A stretch of DNA of 7,709 bases from Syntrophomonas sp. UBA1376 (GTDB lineage Bacteria > Bacillota > Syntrophomonadia > Syntrophomonadales > Syntrophomonadaceae): positions 1 to 7,709 of the forward strand of contig DBRE01000104.1 of assembly GCA_002305535.1 (NCBI GenBank), in the 5' to 3' direction. The translations under genes were made by a program, and so were the position numbers. Each line of letters starts with the position of its first letter. Position 1 is the first letter of the stretch. The notes below the pieces were generated by a model that made no database searches, was not told the DNA's origin, and worked only from the letters and a program-made list of their open reading frames with translations. Shown piece after piece: positions 6,840 through 7,709 of this stretch.

Positions 6840-7598
6840 ATGAAACTAGATGGTAAAGTAGCACTGATAACTGGCGGGGGAACTGGTATTGGCAAATCAG
6901 CAGCCATAGCCTTAGCCCGGGAAGGTGCTATGATAGCAGTAGCAGGTCGGCGTGAGGGCCCTTTAGAGGAAACAGTTCAAGAGATAAAGGCCTTAAATGG
7001 ACAAGCTATTGCCGTGCCCACTGATGTAACGGAAGTTAAGGAGATTGAGAGGTTACGTGACCAGATAGAATCCACTTGGGGAAGGCTGGATATTCTCATT
7101 AATAACGCGGGCAGCGCCATGCGTAAACCTTTCATGGAAACTACTCTGGAAGATTTTGATTACATATATAATATAGATCTGCGCAGCGTATTTGCAGTAT
7201 CTCAAATAATGGTACCTCTGATGTTAAAAGGCGGTGGAGGGAGTATAATAAATATTTCTTCTATCTTAGGGCTGTTTGGAGGGAAAAATTCCACAGCTTA
7301 TTGCGCCATGAAAGGCGGAGTGGTAAACCTTACTCGGGCCATGGCTACCGATCTGGGTCCGCAGATAAGAGTAAACTGCTTATGTCCTTCGCATATTGTC
7401 ACTCCCATGATGCAGCCTGAGATTGACCGACTGGAAGCAGCCGGCAAGATGGATAAGCTAAATCGAGTATTTCCTATGAAGAGGGTAGCTTATCCGGAGG
7501 ACATGGACGGAGTCATTCTGTTCTTTGCCAGTGATGATTCCAGTTGGTTTACCGGTAATGCCATGGTAATTGATGGGGGAATGTCCTGCTACGTTTAG
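6840..7598 (+). CDS. Short-chain dehydrogenase/reductase (classical SDR, FabG-like)
   Basis: The protein has 252 residues, the normal length for a classical single-domain SDR. The Rossmann glycine motif TGGGTGIG is at 11-18 and NNAG at 88-91. The catalytic tetrad is N111, S140 (or S141), Y154 and K158 in YCAMK. R37-R38 follow the second beta strand (AGRR), where basic residues usually favour NADP(H) over NAD(H). The end VIDGGMSCYV is typical of the fold. The substrate cannot be read from sequence: 3-oxoacyl-ACP/CoA reductase, sugar dehydrogenase and alcohol dehydrogenase families all share this pattern. ATG 6840 is preceded by GAGGTG (6829-6834), a strong ribosome binding site. It follows the RACo-like gene by 117 bp on the same strand, so they may be co-transcribed, though a small hairpin lies between them. 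Confidence 0.93.
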   Translation: MKLDGKVALITGGGTGIGKSAAIALAREGAMIAVAGRREGPLEETVQEIKALNGQAIAVPTDVTEVKEIERLRDQIESTWGRLDILINNAGSAMRKPFMETTLEDFDYIYNIDLRSVFAVSQIMVPLMLKGGGGSIINISSILGLFGGKNSTAYCAMKGGVVNLTRAMATDLGPQIRVNCLCPSHIVTPMMQPEIDRLEAAGKMDKLNRVFPMKRVAYPEDMDGVILFFASDDSSWFTGNAMVIDGGMSCYV

Positions 7599-7618
7599 TA
7601 TTGGTGAGCAATACTAAA
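7594..7618 (+). repeat. Hairpin overlapping the SDR stop codon
   Basis: TTTAGTATTG (7594-7603) and CAATACTAAA (7609-7618) form a perfect 10-bp stem with a 5-nt loop; the TAG stop (7596-7598) lies in the left arm. No T-run follows, so it is not a standard terminator by itself. It could protect the 3' end of the mRNA or be a DNA dyad. Confidence 0.7.
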
Positions 7619-7649
7619 ATCAGGCATCCATAGCTTTTTTAATAAAAAT

Positions 7650-7681
7650 AAAAAGGGGAAGAAATGACTCTTCCCCTTTTT
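7650..7681. terminator. Strong, probably bidirectional intrinsic terminator
   Basis: AAAAAGGGGAAGA (7650-7662) pairs perfectly with TCTTCCCCTTTTT (7669-7681) around a 6-nt loop. In the plus direction the T-run is the right arm itself. On the minus strand the stem continues into a long T-rich tract (complement of 7640-7654). The element can thus stop SDR transcription and possibly also a convergent gene entering from the right. Confidence 0.88.
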
Positions 7682-7709
7682 GCCGTTTACAGTAGATCTT
7701 AGGCGTTGG

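Overview
The window holds two unrelated modules, all on the plus strand. The left part (about 1-4726) is most of a Type III restriction-modification locus: the 3' end of a mod methyltransferase gene, a Bro-N/DinD-like gene, and a complete res gene encoding a helicase-nuclease. The right part (about 4902-7598) is a RACo-like ATP-dependent corrinoid activator (2Fe-2S ferredoxin plus ASKHA ATPase), followed by a classical short-chain dehydrogenase/reductase. A strong hairpin terminator closes the window.

The organism is probably an anaerobic Firmicute of the clostridial type (Peptococcaceae or Syntrophomonadaceae-like). This rests on the strong GGAGG-type ribosome binding sites, GTG start use, moderate GC content, and a RACo-type protein, a family known from acetogens, O-demethylating and dehalogenating anaerobes and methanogens. 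It is an inference; no rRNA or tRNA is present to confirm it.

Layout. 1-543: Mod C-terminal part, carrying a low-complexity in-frame insert built on two AATTCCGAATTA units. 543-617: a 24-codon ORF overlapping the mod stop, possibly a gene remnant. 666-1550: Bro-N/DinD-like protein; its coding sequence contains a 17-bp-arm palindrome. 1551-1678: intergenic stretch with a candidate promoter and dyad symmetry. 1679-4726: Res. 4727-4901: module boundary with a possible weak terminator. 4902-6722: RACo-like protein. 6723-6839: small hairpin and a 19-codon leader-like ORF. 6840-7598: SDR. 7594-7681: two hairpins, the second a likely bidirectional terminator.

How the genes work together. Mod and Res form the Type III complex: Mod recognises and methylates one strand of an asymmetric site, and Res supplies the ATPase and nuclease. 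The gene between them belongs to a family of phage antirepressor and DNA-damage-linked proteins, so it may regulate the locus or respond to damage; the sequence does not prove this. RACo proteins reduce cob(II)amide to cob(I)amide in corrinoid methyl-transfer proteins. No corrinoid protein or methyltransferase gene lies in the window, so the pathway served by the RACo-SDR pair is unresolved. No CRISPR array, insertion sequence or RNA gene was seen.
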